Positions 49,177 through 58,008 of a DNA stretch of 64,000 nucleotides are shown piece by piece. The stretch covers positions 6,486,501 through 6,550,500 of the forward strand of contig NZ_CP150290.1 in the NCBI RefSeq assembly GCF_038051995.1, written 5' to 3'. Within the stretch, counting starts at the first letter, position 1. Every line of letters starts with the position of its first letter. A program made the translations under genes and the position numbers. The stretch comes from Paenibacillus sp. FSL H8-0537 (GTDB lineage Bacteria > Bacillota > Bacilli > Paenibacillales > Paenibacillaceae). Under the pieces are notes generated by a model. It did no database searches. It was not told where the DNA came from and worked only from the letters and a program-made list of their open reading frames with translations.

Positions 49177-49278
49177 CAAGGTGAAACGGCTGCCCTTGTC
49201 CTCTGGCGGTGCAGCTCGTTTCAGTCCGAGAAATATAAGCGTATTTATATATGTCCAACTTATAAATTCTTATATTTC
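49177..49278 (+). repeat. Dispersed two-hairpin repeat, copy C1
   Basis: Starts CAAGGTGAAACGGCTGCCCT and ends CTTATATTTC. Full-length. Head-to-tail with copy C2; the pair fills the space between mntP and ywlE. Confidence 0.8.
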
Positions 49279-49380
49279 AAGCGTAAACGGCTGAAGCCGT
49301 CCTTTGGCGGCAAAGCTTCCGTTTCGCGATGAAATATAAGTCTGTTTATACATGTAAACTTATAAATTATTATATTTTCA
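49279..49380 (+). repeat. Dispersed two-hairpin repeat, copy C2
   Basis: Starts AAGCGTAAACGGCTGAAGCC. The GC stem is altered (GGCAAAGCTTCCGTTTCGCG), but the AT-rich stem GAAATATAAG / CTTATAAATTATTATATTTTC is kept. Its last three bases are the complement of the mntP stop codon. Confidence 0.78.
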
Positions 49381-49938
49381 GAAAATAAATATTAAACCAA
49401 ACACGAGCAGCACCGCGCCGCCGCATGCTTCGCCGTAGCCGCCCAGCTTATGACTGACCCTTTGTCCCAGCAGCAGCCCTATGATCGACATCATACTGCC
49501 AAAAAAACCAAACAGCAGCACCGTCAACAGCAAATCGGCTGCAAACATGCCGAGCGTTACGCCAACGGAAAAAGAATCAGCGCTGACACCTAGCGCGAAC
49601 AGCATCGTTCCCCAAATCGTGCGGTGATCAAAGGTTTGTGCATCTTCTCCCCTCAAGGAGCTATAAATCATATGCCCGCCGAGCAGCACCAGCAGCACAC
49701 CGGCAGCAGCCGTTGCTACATGACCAAGCATGCCGCTGACGAATCCCCCAGCGTACATGCCCCCGAGCGGCATAATAATATGAAATATACCGATAATGGC
49801 ACTTAATCGTATCATATGGAGCCAGCGAATGCCGCGCAGCCCAATTCCAATTCCTAGTGAAAAAGCATCCATGCCAAGCGCAACCGCCATAAGCAGCAGT
49901 GTAACAAATTGCCCTCCAAGCAAATGGCTACCCCACAA
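49378..49938 (-). CDS. mntP: Manganese efflux protein MntP
   Basis: 186 residues, six helices in two repeats, each with a conserved acidic motif (ALGMDAFSLGIGIG and ALGVSADSFSVGVTLG). Exports excess Mn(II). The frame opens at 49962, but GGGGGGAG is best spaced for TTG 49938, giving normal length. No manganese riboswitch is visible upstream. The stop TGA comes from the end of repeat copy C2. Confidence 0.9.
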   Translation of the reverse strand: MWGSHLLGGQFVTLLLMAVALGMDAFSLGIGIGLRGIRWLHMIRLSAIIGIFHIIMPLGGMYAGGFVSGMLGHVATAAAGVLLVLLGGHMIYSSLRGEDAQTFDHRTIWGTMLFALGVSADSFSVGVTLGMFAADLLLTVLLFGFFGSMMSIIGLLLGQRVSHKLGGYGEACGGAVLLVFGLIFIF

Positions 49939-50161
49939 AACGATCTCCCCCCACGTCCGCACACATTAATACTCCAACATATGCGGGCATGGGGACAAAC
50001 ATACTATAGCTTGTTTAAACGTGCCTGGAGATATTCTTACCCTTATATCATGTTAGGCAAACTCCAAAGCTTGATTCACATAACTGCATAATCGGCACGA
50101 CAGGCACAAGCTTCAACTATCCTAGTGAAAAATAGGGCGCTGGCTTAAGCTTGTCTCCCCC

Positions 50162-51235
50162 TTATACCTGATTAATGCGATGTCCAGCTGCCTTGAGCAG
50201 CCGATTCATAAGCGCAGCTCCAATACCTTCCGGCACGCAGCCTTCTGCCCAAATTCGCTGCACGCCAGCAGCATCAAACTGGCGCAATGCCGCATATAGA
50301 CGATGCGCAGCCTGCTCCAGCTGCTGCCCGCTCCCATAAGTGAGCACGAGGGCGGAGCCGCCTTCCATAGCAACGACCTGCTCATTGAACACGAGCACGC
50401 CTGCTTTCAGTCCAGCGTTTGCAGCTTGCGACACCTGCTCCTGCATATAAGCAACACGCCTCGCGGCTGAGCTTCCTTGCACAATGCTAAGCTCGCCCTT
50501 CGGCGCATAATGCGTGTATTTCATGCCCGGGGAGCGCGGGGCGGCAAGCTCCTCCGCTGCCGATTCGGCATCCGCAGGCGCATCAATCTCCGCTTGCGGC
50601 GCCGCTTGGCGCAGCTGCTCCACCGTTACGCCTCCGGGGCGCAAAATACGAAGCGCCTGCTCGCCCGTCAGTTCAATGACGGTCGATTCAAGGCCGATGC
50701 CTGTAGCGCCGCCATCGACAATGCCGCCGATACGGCCGCTAAGGTCTTCAGCCACATGCTCGGCTAGCGTTGGGCTGGGCCTGCCTGAGCGATTAGCGCT
50801 TGGCGCGGCAACTGGACAGCCAGCGGCTGCGAGGAGGCGCAGCGCTACCGGATGGGAAGGCATCCGCACGCCGACCGTGGACAAGCCCGCCGTCACAAGC
50901 GGCGACACCGCTCCCGGCTGAACGGGAAGCACCAGCGTGAGCGGTCCCGGCCACAGCTGCTCCATCAGTTGCTTCGCAAGCAACGAATAAGGCAGCACCA
51001 GTTCTTCGAGCTGCGCAATATTTGCGATGTGAACAATAAGCGGATTATCGGAGGGGCGGCCTTTAGCCTGAAAAATCTGCGCCACGGCCTCCGAGCTGCG
51101 AGCATCGGCCCCAAGTCCATACACCGTCTCCGTCGGGAAAGCCACGAGCTCTCCACGGCGAAGAAGTTCTGCTGCTTCCGCGATAGAAGCCTCCGCGTCT
51201 TGGTCCGTCATGCGCCATACCTTCGTTGTAGTCAT
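50162..51235 (-). CDS. ywlC: L-threonylcarbamoyladenylate synthase (Sua5/YwlC)
   Basis: 357 residues. Makes threonylcarbamoyl-AMP for tRNA t6A37. YrdC domain with FPTETVYGLGADA, KGRPSDNPLIVH and APSANRSGRPSPT; linker SPGMKYTHYAPK and C-terminal Sua5 domain. GGATAGAG precedes the ATG. Same position as B. subtilis ywlC beside spoIIR. Confidence 0.95.
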   Translation of the reverse strand: MTTTKVWRMTDQDAEASIAEAAELLRRGELVAFPTETVYGLGADARSSEAVAQIFQAKGRPSDNPLIVHIANIAQLEELVLPYSLLAKQLMEQLWPGPLTLVLPVQPGAVSPLVTAGLSTVGVRMPSHPVALRLLAAAGCPVAAPSANRSGRPSPTLAEHVAEDLSGRIGGIVDGGATGIGLESTVIELTGEQALRILRPGGVTVEQLRQAAPQAEIDAPADAESAAEELAAPRSPGMKYTHYAPKGELSIVQGSSAARRVAYMQEQVSQAANAGLKAGVLVFNEQVVAMEGGSALVLTYGSGQQLEQAAHRLYAALRQFDAAGVQRIWAEGCVPEGIGAALMNRLLKAAGHRINQV

Positions 51236-51903
51236 CTCTATCCTTCAATCCTTGCTCTGTTATAGTCATCCTTCTAGTCCGTATACTCCCGTTAGTATAC
51301 CATACGCTTGGATAAAAACGGAGCCAGCAGCATAACCGCAGCCCACGGATGCTCACTGGCTCAAATCACTCTATTGGCTGCTGTAGCTAAGGTGTGTATG
51401 CAAATGCAAGTAGACCTGCCATTCCTTGCTCAGAGCTTAATCGAAGCCAATCTCATATGGCGAATTGATGCCTGAGAACCGAAGCATGTGATTGTTGCAA
51501 AGACCGCGGTTGCTGAGCCAATGTGGCTAAGCGGCATTGCCGAGACCGTGCAGCTCCAGACGATCCCTCCTTTTTGGAGGACTGAGAATCCGCTATTCTC
51601 GCTTTTGACTCGATTTCTGACCATAAGCGGACAGGAAATTCGTTATCGTGCTCATCATCCCGGCAATTTGGCTAAAGGCAGCGCATTAGCGGCTCCTGAG
51701 TCCGCCACCTGTGCCTTTCCGGTGACCTTGTTGATATAGCGGCTTCTCTGTCCGCCAATTCTATCTTTGCGCAGGGTGTAACTACCTGAAACGATGAATA
51801 TGATGCTAACTTTCAAAAATATGTTCACCATTATGAGGTATGACATTCCTGGTAGGAGAGGCATTACGTTTGATACTGGCTTGCTTAAGTCTGCATAGAA
51901 GCC
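51236..51903. repeat. Long gene-free region with degenerate palindromic repeats
   Basis: 668 bases. Copies of a small AGCGG...CCGC unit are scattered from 51528 to 51757. The clearest pair, TAGCGGCTCCTGAGTCCGCC (51687) and TAGCGGCTTCTCTGTCCGCC (51737), differ at three bases and lie exactly 50 bases apart. Further partial copies are near 51528, 51590 and 51624. Short frames in this region lack ribosome sites. Confidence 0.6.
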
Positions 51904-52656
51904 CTAAGCAAACAAGCTTTGCACCCAAGCAATCAGCTTTTGCAGCATTTCCCAAAGGAAAAACTTTGCTTCCGGCGCTTCGCCTTCCGCTTTGTTAGGA
52001 GCAGAATCCTGCTTGGCATGGACAACTTCGCCGGCATTTTCTTTTTGTACGGACGCCTTTTCTACAGATGCCTCCGCTTCTTTCGATTCTTCCTTGCTTG
52101 CTGCGTTTGATGGCTCAACCTCGGCATCAGCGGCTACCGCTTCTCCGGAAGCTGCGTCGATGAAGCAAAGCGGCGGAAACAGCACGCACCACCAGTTTTG
52201 CCCTTTGCCTTCGCCTAATGTAATGAGCAGCGCTTCGTAGCTGCCTGCGGGATATACTTCACTTCCGTACATTTTAGTAGGGAAAGGAACCTGACCAAGC
52301 TCAATGTGAAACGCATAATCAAAACCCCGACTGCTCAATACTTTGCCAACCAAAAGCTCCATCTCGCCCATATGCTGACGCATCGTTGCACGAGCTTCCT
52401 CTATTGTCTGCGGCCCAGTCACCCAGTTGTTCATCGCCTCGACCACAGCATCACGAACGACGCGTTTAACTGCCTGATCGGCAGGGGCGTCGGAATTAGC
52501 CAATATGCGGAGCCTGATAGACTCCTCCGGAATATGACTGCCAGCTACAGCGGCATCTACCTTTTGCAGCTCCCAGCTCATCACAAGTACAGCAAGCACC
52601 ACCATAATAAGAACAACGGATCTACGATAAGAAATACGGGAATAATTGCGGGACAT
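51904..52656 (-). CDS. spoIIR: Stage II sporulation protein R
   Basis: 250 residues. Forespore signal that crosses the septal space and activates SpoIIGA to process pro-sigma-E. Signal-like helix (residues 13-36), then the conserved IPEESIRLRILANSDAPADQ, FPTKMYGSEVYPAGSYEALL and GQNWWCVLFPPLCFID. About 70 residues beyond that point are Ala/Glu/Lys-rich and end in an amphipathic FFLWEMLQKLIAWVQSLFA. GAGGAG spaced for ATG 52656. Driven by a good sigma-F promoter. Confidence 0.95.
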   Translation of the reverse strand: MSRNYSRISYRRSVVLIMVVLAVLVMSWELQKVDAAVAGSHIPEESIRLRILANSDAPADQAVKRVVRDAVVEAMNNWVTGPQTIEEARATMRQHMGEMELLVGKVLSSRGFDYAFHIELGQVPFPTKMYGSEVYPAGSYEALLITLGEGKGQNWWCVLFPPLCFIDAASGEAVAADAEVEPSNAASKEESKEAEASVEKASVQKENAGEVVHAKQDSAPNKAEGEAPEAKFFLWEMLQKLIAWVQSLFA

Positions 52657-52722
52657 ACACAAGCTCCTCTCGATGGCACCCGTCGGCACCTCTGCTTGCG
52701 TTCCGGAACGTATCTATCCGTA

Positions 52723-52751
52723 AGTATGTCCGCGATTCCCGTTCTATAAAC
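52723..52751 (-). promoter_or_regulatory. Sigma-F promoter of spoIIR
   Basis: On the minus strand: GTTTA, exactly 15 bases, GGACATACT, matching the forespore sigma-F pattern GGnnAnAnT. B. subtilis spoIIR is known to be sigma-F dependent. Confidence 0.75.
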
Positions 52752-52777
52752 CTCGAAACTATTAAATTTTAATAGAT

Positions 52778-52876
52778 AAGTGTAAACGGATGTCGCCATC
52801 CTATGATGCAAAGCTACCGTTTCGCGATTAATTATAAGCCCATTACAAGGTTGATACTTATCCGTGCTTATATTTC
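52778..52876 (+). repeat. Dispersed two-hairpin repeat, copy E1
   Basis: Starts AAGTGTAAACGGATGTCGCC, diverged in both stems, ends GCTTATATTTC. Head-to-tail with E2, upstream of spoIIR. Confidence 0.7.
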
Positions 52877-52935
52877 AAGTGTAAACAGCTGACGCCGACC
52901 CGTGTGGGCGCGGCGCGTTTCAGTCCGAGAAATAG
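52877..52935 (+). repeat. Dispersed two-hairpin repeat, copy E2 (truncated)
   Basis: Starts AAGTGTAAACAGCTGACGCC; GC stem present, then GTTTCAGTCCGAGAAATAGC and the AT-rich half is missing. It ends 38 bases before the prmC stop. Confidence 0.68.
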
Positions 52936-52972
52936 CAGAACAGCAGCCCACAAGTGAGATTGCTCGTCCTGC

Positions 52973-54061
52973 CTAACCGTTAGTGCGAACCGCGATAACA
53001 TGGCGGTCAATGCCGCCATAATCCGTAATCGTCCGCACCTCGTCCCATGCTCCCGCTTCCCTTAGAAGCTTCGCCACCGCTTCCGCTTGGCCCATGCCCA
53101 GCTCAAAGGCGACGATGCGTGGCATTTGCCTTAGCAGCGGAAGCTGCTCTACCATGCGGCGGTACGGGTCCAGCCCGTCCGCTCCGCCATCCAGCGCGAG
53201 GTGCGGCTCGTAATCCCGCACCTCGCGCTGCAAGCCCGGGAGGTCATCCGCCGGTATATACGGCGGATTGGACACCAGCACATCGACGCGGAGATCTGCC
53301 GCGCCGAGTGCTTGGTCTGCGGCGGCGCCGCCCGTTCCGAGGAACGGCGCCAGCAGGTCGCCCTGCACGAACGCCATGCGGCCTGCCGCTCCATGGCGGG
53401 CCGCATTCGTGCGGGCGACAGCCAGCGCGTCCGGCGAAAGATCGGACGCGCATACGCGCCAGAGCGGACGCAGCGCAGCCAGCGTCACGCCGATGGCGCC
53501 GCTGCCCGTGCCGACGTCAAGCACCGTCGGCCGCGCAGCCCAGCCCTCCGCCATGCCCTCCGCTATAGCTGACGCGCCCTCCTGCTCCGCCTGCTCGCTG
53601 CCGCTATTGCTCTCAGCGGCAGCAAGCCCTACCTCAGTCGCGCCTTCCACTGGCGCGTCCTCTGCTTCCGCCTGTGCCGATTCCGGCCACAGGCGATCCG
53701 CCGCCTCAAGCACAGCCTCGACGAGCAGCTCCGTCTCGGGCCGCGGAATCAGCACGGCCGGCGTAACCGCAAACGGCCTGCTGTAAAACCACTGCTCGCC
53801 GATGATATATTGCACCGGCTCGCCATTCCCTTTTCGCCGAGTGAGCTCGTCCCATGCTGGAGCCAGCTCACTCGGAAAAGGGTCGCCCCCGTCGCGCAGC
53901 AATTCCATACGCCCGATGCCCAGCAGATGCAGGAGCAGCAGCTCCGCATTATTGCGCGGCTCCTCGACGCCCTGCCCCGCCAAAAACGAAGAAGCCTGCA
54001 AGCAGGCTTCTCTAATGCTACAAGGCAGCAAAACGCTCCACCCCTTGTTATTGTCGCCCAT
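52973..54061 (-). CDS. prmC: Release factor glutamine methyltransferase PrmC
   Basis: 362 residues. N5-methylates the Gln of the GGQ motif in RF1/RF2. N-terminal helical domain with PVQYIIGEQWFYSRPFAVTP and LIPRPETELLVE, SAM motif VLDVGTGSGAIGVTLA and substrate motif VSNPPYIP. Between them (about residues 128-176) is an acidic Ala/Glu-rich insertion absent from ordinary PrmC. A longer frame runs through the prfA terminator up to 54178; ATG 54061 with AAAGGGA gives the normal N-terminus. Directly downstream of its substrate's gene prfA. Confidence 0.93.
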   Translation of the reverse strand: MGDNNKGWSVLLPCSIREACLQASSFLAGQGVEEPRNNAELLLLHLLGIGRMELLRDGGDPFPSELAPAWDELTRRKGNGEPVQYIIGEQWFYSRPFAVTPAVLIPRPETELLVEAVLEAADRLWPESAQAEAEDAPVEGATEVGLAAAESNSGSEQAEQEGASAIAEGMAEGWAARPTVLDVGTGSGAIGVTLAALRPLWRVCASDLSPDALAVARTNAARHGAAGRMAFVQGDLLAPFLGTGGAAADQALGAADLRVDVLVSNPPYIPADDLPGLQREVRDYEPHLALDGGADGLDPYRRMVEQLPLLRQMPRIVAFELGMGQAEAVAKLLREAGAWDEVRTITDYGGIDRHVIAVRTNG

Positions 54062-54120
54062 GTATCCAACGTCCCTTTCTTTACTGCCCTGTACACTCAG
54101 CAAAAAAAACGCACAGCCGC

Positions 54121-54166
54121 ATAAAAGGCAGGCTCTCCAAGCACTAATGCTCGAAAACCCTGCCTC
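54121..54166 (-). terminator. Terminator of prfA
   Basis: On the minus strand AGGCAGG pairs with CCTGCCT followed by TTTAT; an inner AGCATTAGTGCT hairpin occupies the loop. 49 bases past the prfA stop. Confidence 0.72.
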
Positions 54167-54214
54167 TTCATGCAGCATGCCTTAATCGGCAGCTTACTTT
54201 GGAAAGTACTTAAG

Positions 54215-55288
54215 TTAGTTCAGTTCTCTCTCCATAATGTCCGCTTGCTCGGCAATCGTCAGCGACGAAATGATTTCCGCCATATCGCCGTTCATTACGG
54301 AATCCAGCTTATGCAGCGTAAGTCCAATACGGTGATCCGTCACGCGGCTCTGTGGGAAATTATACGTGCGAATCCGCTCACTGCGGTCGCCCGTTCCGAC
54401 TTTGCTTTTACGCTCGCCGGCATATTTCGCTTCTTCCTCTTGACGCTGTACATCGACAATACGCGCACGCAATACTTGCAGCGCTTTAGCTTTGTTTTCA
54501 TTTTGCGATTTGCCGTCTTGGCAAGTCGCCATAATGCCCGTCGGTACGTGAAGCACCCGGACAGCGGATTTTGTCGTATTAACCGACTGGCCGCCTGCGC
54601 CGCTTGAGCAGAACGTATCCACACGAATATCCTTGTCGAAAATCTCGACTTCCACTTCCTCAACCTCCGGCATAACCGAAACGGTAGAAGTGGACGTATG
54701 AATACGACCGCCAGATTCCGTTACCGGAATACGCTGTACCCGATGAGCGCCGCTCTCGAATTTCAGCTTGCTGTAGGCGCCTTTGCCCGTAATCATGAAA
54801 ATAACCTCTTTAAAGCCGCCCAAGTCATTTTCATTAAAATCCATCAGCTCTACACGCCAGCCTTGCGTATCCGCAAACTTCGTGTACATACGGTACAGCT
54901 CATAAGCGAATAAAGCCGCTTCGTCGCCGCCAGCTGCGCCGCGAATTTCCACGATAACGTTTTTGTCATCGTTCGGATCTTTCGGCAGAAGCAAAATTTT
55001 AATTTTTTCTTCCAGCTCTTCCTTGCGGTCAGACAGCTCATCAATCTCCATCTTGACCATCTCGCGCATTTCATCATCCAGCTTCTCGCCCTGCATAACC
55101 TTCGCATCGTCCAGTTGCTCCGACACTTGTTTATATTCAGTAAAAGCTTCATAAGATTGTTGCAGATCGGACTGCTCCTTGGAATATTCCCGCAGACGCT
55201 TCGGATCACTTGCTACATCTGGATCACACAGCAATTCACTCAGCTTCTCGTAACGATCAGCTAGTGCTTGTAAACGGTCCAACACCAT
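54215..55288 (-). CDS. prfA: Peptide chain release factor 1
   Basis: 357 residues. Recognises UAA/UAG through PVT in [14 protein letters not shown] and triggers hydrolysis through GGQ in [18 protein letters not shown]. Two adjacent ATGs exist; the second (55288) has AGAGG at proper spacing. Precedes prmC, as in many bacteria. Confidence 0.97.
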   Translation of the reverse strand: MVLDRLQALADRYEKLSELLCDPDVASDPKRLREYSKEQSDLQQSYEAFTEYKQVSEQLDDAKVMQGEKLDDEMREMVKMEIDELSDRKEELEEKIKILLLPKDPNDDKNVIVEIRGAAGGDEAALFAYELYRMYTKFADTQGWRVELMDFNENDLGGFKEVIFMITGKGAYSKLKFESGAHRVQRIPVTESGGRIHTSTSTVSVMPEVEEVEVEIFDKDIRVDTFCSSGAGGQSVNTTKSAVRVLHVPTGIMATCQDGKSQNENKAKALQVLRARIVDVQRQEEEAKYAGERKSKVGTGDRSERIRTYNFPQSRVTDHRIGLTLHKLDSVMNGDMAEIISSLTIAEQADIMERELN

Positions 55289-55474
55289 CATTCACCTCTG
55301 TTATCACACTTTGATACTCCATTATAACATATGCGCAGCATTCTATCGACAAGCGAATTACTGCCGCCGCGCCCAGTTTTCTACTTCTCCGCTTGCTATC
55401 CTCGTCTACTTAGACGAAAGAGCCTCCGAATCCGCTCACAAAGCAGATCGAAAGCTCCTTCTTGCCTAGAAAAT

Positions 55475-56575
55475 CTAAACGTTGAAGCGGAAATGTATAA
55501 CATCGCCGTCTTTTACGACATAGTCCTTGCCTTCCAGACGAACCTGGCCACGCTCTTTCGCCACGTTCATTGAACCGGCAGCAGACAAATCGTCAAACGA
55601 TACGATCTCGGCGCGAATAAAGCCACGCTCAAAATCCGTATGAATAACGCCAGCTGCCTGCGGCGCTTTCGTTCCGCTGCGAATCGTCCAAGCGCGAACT
55701 TCCTGCACGCCTGCCGTAAAATACGTATAAAGGCCAAGCAGCTTGTAAGCCGCACGAATCAGACGGTTAAGTCCCGACTCCGCAAGTCCAAGCTCCTCCA
55801 GGAACATTGCCTTGTCTTCGCCTTCCAGCTCAGCAATTTCTTCCTCAACGCGAGCGGAAATAGGCACCACTTCTGCATTTTCAGCAGCCGCAAACTCACG
55901 TACTTTATTAACGAATTCATTATTGTCCGTATCGGCAACTTCTGCTTCGCTAACATTGGCTGCATAAAGCACAGGCTTCATGGTCAGCAAATGAAGATCG
56001 CGAATAAGCAGCTTCTCGTCATCGGACAGCTCCAGGCTGCGCGCTGGCATATCATTGTAGAGCGCTTCTTTTACACGCTCAAGCACTTCCACCTCTTGCA
56101 CGACTTTTTTGTCGCCGCCCTTGAGATTTTTGCGGGAGCGCTCGATCTTTTTATCCACGGAATCAATATCCGCCAAAATCAGCTCCAGATTAATGGTCTG
56201 AATATCGTCGATCGGATCGATTTTGCCCGCTACATGCGTAATATTCTCGTCTTGGAAGCAGCGAACGACATGAACAATCGCATCGACTTCACGGATATGC
56301 GCCAAAAACTTGTTGCCAAGTCCTTCGCCCTTGCTCGCGCCTGCTACCAGACCGGCAATATCAACAAACTCAAACGCTGTAGGCACGATGCTTTTCGGCA
56401 CTACGAGCTCAACGAGCCTATTCATACGCGGGTCCGGTACCTCTACAACACCAACGTTAGGATCAATTGTACAAAAAGGATAGTTAGCGGATTCAGCACC
56501 CGCTTGCGTAATTGCATTAAACAAAGTCGATTTGCCGACATTCGGCAAGCCCACGATACCAGCTTTTAAAGCCAT
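55475..56575 (-). CDS. ychF: Redox-regulated ATPase YchF
   Basis: 366 residues. P-loop [15 protein letters not shown]3-like VDIAGLV, NVSE in place of the NKxD guanine motif (known to favour ATP), coiled coil, then a C-terminal TGS domain ([32 protein letters not shown]). Conserved translation-associated ATPase. GGGGTG suits ATG 56575. Confidence 0.95.
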   Translation of the reverse strand: MALKAGIVGLPNVGKSTLFNAITQAGAESANYPFCTIDPNVGVVEVPDPRMNRLVELVVPKSIVPTAFEFVDIAGLVAGASKGEGLGNKFLAHIREVDAIVHVVRCFQDENITHVAGKIDPIDDIQTINLELILADIDSVDKKIERSRKNLKGGDKKVVQEVEVLERVKEALYNDMPARSLELSDDEKLLIRDLHLLTMKPVLYAANVSEAEVADTDNNEFVNKVREFAAAENAEVVPISARVEEEIAELEGEDKAMFLEELGLAESGLNRLIRAAYKLLGLYTYFTAGVQEVRAWTIRSGTKAPQAAGVIHTDFERGFIRAEIVSFDDLSAAGSMNVAKERGQVRLEGKDYVVKDGDVIHFRFNV

Positions 56576-56734
56576 GCGTAAAGACACCCCATTTTCCGAA
56601 GTAACAAGCTCTCGTCATTATACCCGATGCGTATAAACAATAAAAGGGCGAGTTCGCTGACACGCTTAGCAAAATGCTCATGCTGCGATGTTGAAACAAC
56701 CCGTTCCAGCCAACTCTCGGGCAGAATTTTCAAG

Positions 56735-57406
56735 TTAGAATCCACATTCAAATTCATATTTGCTGTTTATTTCTTCCCATAGCTTTTGTTTGATTTCGGC
56801 CGGTTGATCCCCACCCGTTTTTAAATCGGGATGCTTCGAACCTTCGACTTCAAATTTCCCATTATCCATATTAATGATGGAATACTTTCCCATGCTGTTT
56901 TTCTTCAGAAAAATAATATATTTCGTATGCGGCACCATTTCATTGTAGCCTGCTGCCTTTATTTTTGTTTTCATGCCATCGGCTTCCGTAATGATGCCAA
57001 CAGGCTCAACGACTTCCAGCTGCTTCGTAACCACCCAGTCAACCGGCTGTTTAATAATTTTAAATAGCTCCACTTTTGTGAGGCTGTAAAAATCCTGCAC
57101 CGTTCCATCACGGTAGTAGGTGGAATTTTGATCACGCTCCTCAAAGGATTGTACAGGTGCTCCAATAATAATCAGATCCGCCGCTTGCTCCAAATCCTTT
57201 AGCGAGTCATAAACCATATAACGTACGGACATTTCGATATCTCGCATTTTAGAGGTAGAGGCTTCTGAGGGAACCATGATCCTTGCTTCATCAATGGAAT
57301 CTAATACAACTTTTTGAAATGAGCTGTATTGATAATTTATATATAAAGTGACAGCTAACACTAGGATAACGACAACATTCACAATCGAAATGATCTTTTT
57401 TTTCAC
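56735..57406 (-). CDS. Hypothetical membrane-anchored protein
   Basis: 223 residues; not recognised. N-terminal signal anchor (IISIVNVVVILVLAVTLYIN) followed by an extracytoplasmic soluble region of mixed alpha/beta character with IIIGAPVQSF, and a charged C-terminus. Start GTG with GGAAGGAG at good spacing. Codon use is more AT-rich than the flanking housekeeping genes. Divergent from the broken macro-domain gene 65 bases away. Confidence 0.7.
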   Translation of the reverse strand: MKKKIISIVNVVVILVLAVTLYINYQYSSFQKVVLDSIDEARIMVPSEASTSKMRDIEMSVRYMVYDSLKDLEQAADLIIIGAPVQSFEERDQNSTYYRDGTVQDFYSLTKVELFKIIKQPVDWVVTKQLEVVEPVGIITEADGMKTKIKAAGYNEMVPHTKYIIFLKKNSMGKYSIINMDNGKFEVEGSKHPDLKTGGDQPAEIKQKLWEEINSKYEFECGF

Positions 57407-57471
57407 AGTAAAAACTCCTTCCCAAGCCGGCTTGAGCTTATGATAAAATCATAGCAGAGGAGTGACAATTC

Positions 57472-57894
57472 ATGGAATTCACCGAAATAAAAAAGGATCT
57501 ATTCACGATGCCGGACACGTACAGCTTGGCCCACTGCATATCCTCCGATGCCAAAATGGGCGCGGGAATCGCCGTTTTATTCAGAAAGCATTTTAAGCTT
57601 AAATCCCTTCAAAATATGGCAGACAGCAGCCCCTTAATTATAGGAACTTGCTATAAAGTCGACAGAGCTTTAAATTTGGTTACCAAAGCGAAATATTTTC
57701 ACAAGCCCACCTACCAAACGCTTACCCTAGCCATTGTATCCATGAGGGACATCTGCTTGCAAGAAGGCATTACCAAGCTGGCCATGCCGCAAATCGGCTG
57801 CGGACTCGATAAGCTCCAATGAGGCCAGGTAAGAGAAATAATTAAAGATGTTTTTGCCAAGACGGACATCGAAATTGTTATATGTACATTGTAA
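57472..57894 (+). pseudogene. Macro-domain (ADP-ribose-binding) gene with an in-frame TGA
   Basis: Reads MEFTEIKKDLFTMPDTYSLA, then HCISSDAKMGAGIAVLFRKH, the ADP-ribose binding loop, and MPQIGCGLDKLQ, the second loop, then TGA at 57820-57822. Beyond it the same frame continues GQVREIIKDVFAKTDIEIVI and CTL to TAA at 57894, exactly the expected end of a 140-residue macro domain. Relatives usually have Trp at the stop position, so one TGG to TGA change explains it. GGAG precedes the ATG. Either a recent pseudogene, a tolerated truncation, or a sequencing error. Confidence 0.82.
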
Positions 57895-57947
57895 GATTAG
57901 AATAAAAAAAGCTGCCATTGCCAAAAAGCGCGCAACTGCCACCGTCC

Positions 57948-57976
57948 GTTTGCCCGTCTCCATCCGACGGGCAAAC
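57948..57976. other. Strong stem-loop between macro gene and glycosyltransferase gene
   Basis: GTTTGCCCGTC and GACGGGCAAAC form a perfect 11-bp stem with a 7-base loop. No direct T run on either side; on the minus strand TTTTTTTATT follows 38 bases later after a second, weaker hairpin. Confidence 0.55.
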
Positions 57977-58008
57977 CACCTGTCATTCCAGTGCAATACC
58001 GCTGATTC

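Noticed and set aside
49939..50161. Manganese riboswitch upstream of mntP
   Set aside because: No yybP-ykoY-type motif found; the region is short and AT-rich.
51430..51864. Short frames on both strands between ywlC and spoIIR
   Set aside because: Overlap each other and the palindromic repeats, with no ribosome sites or recognisable products.
54062..54178. N-terminal extension of PrmC
   Set aside because: The extra codons run through the prfA terminator hairpin and do not match the family N-terminus.
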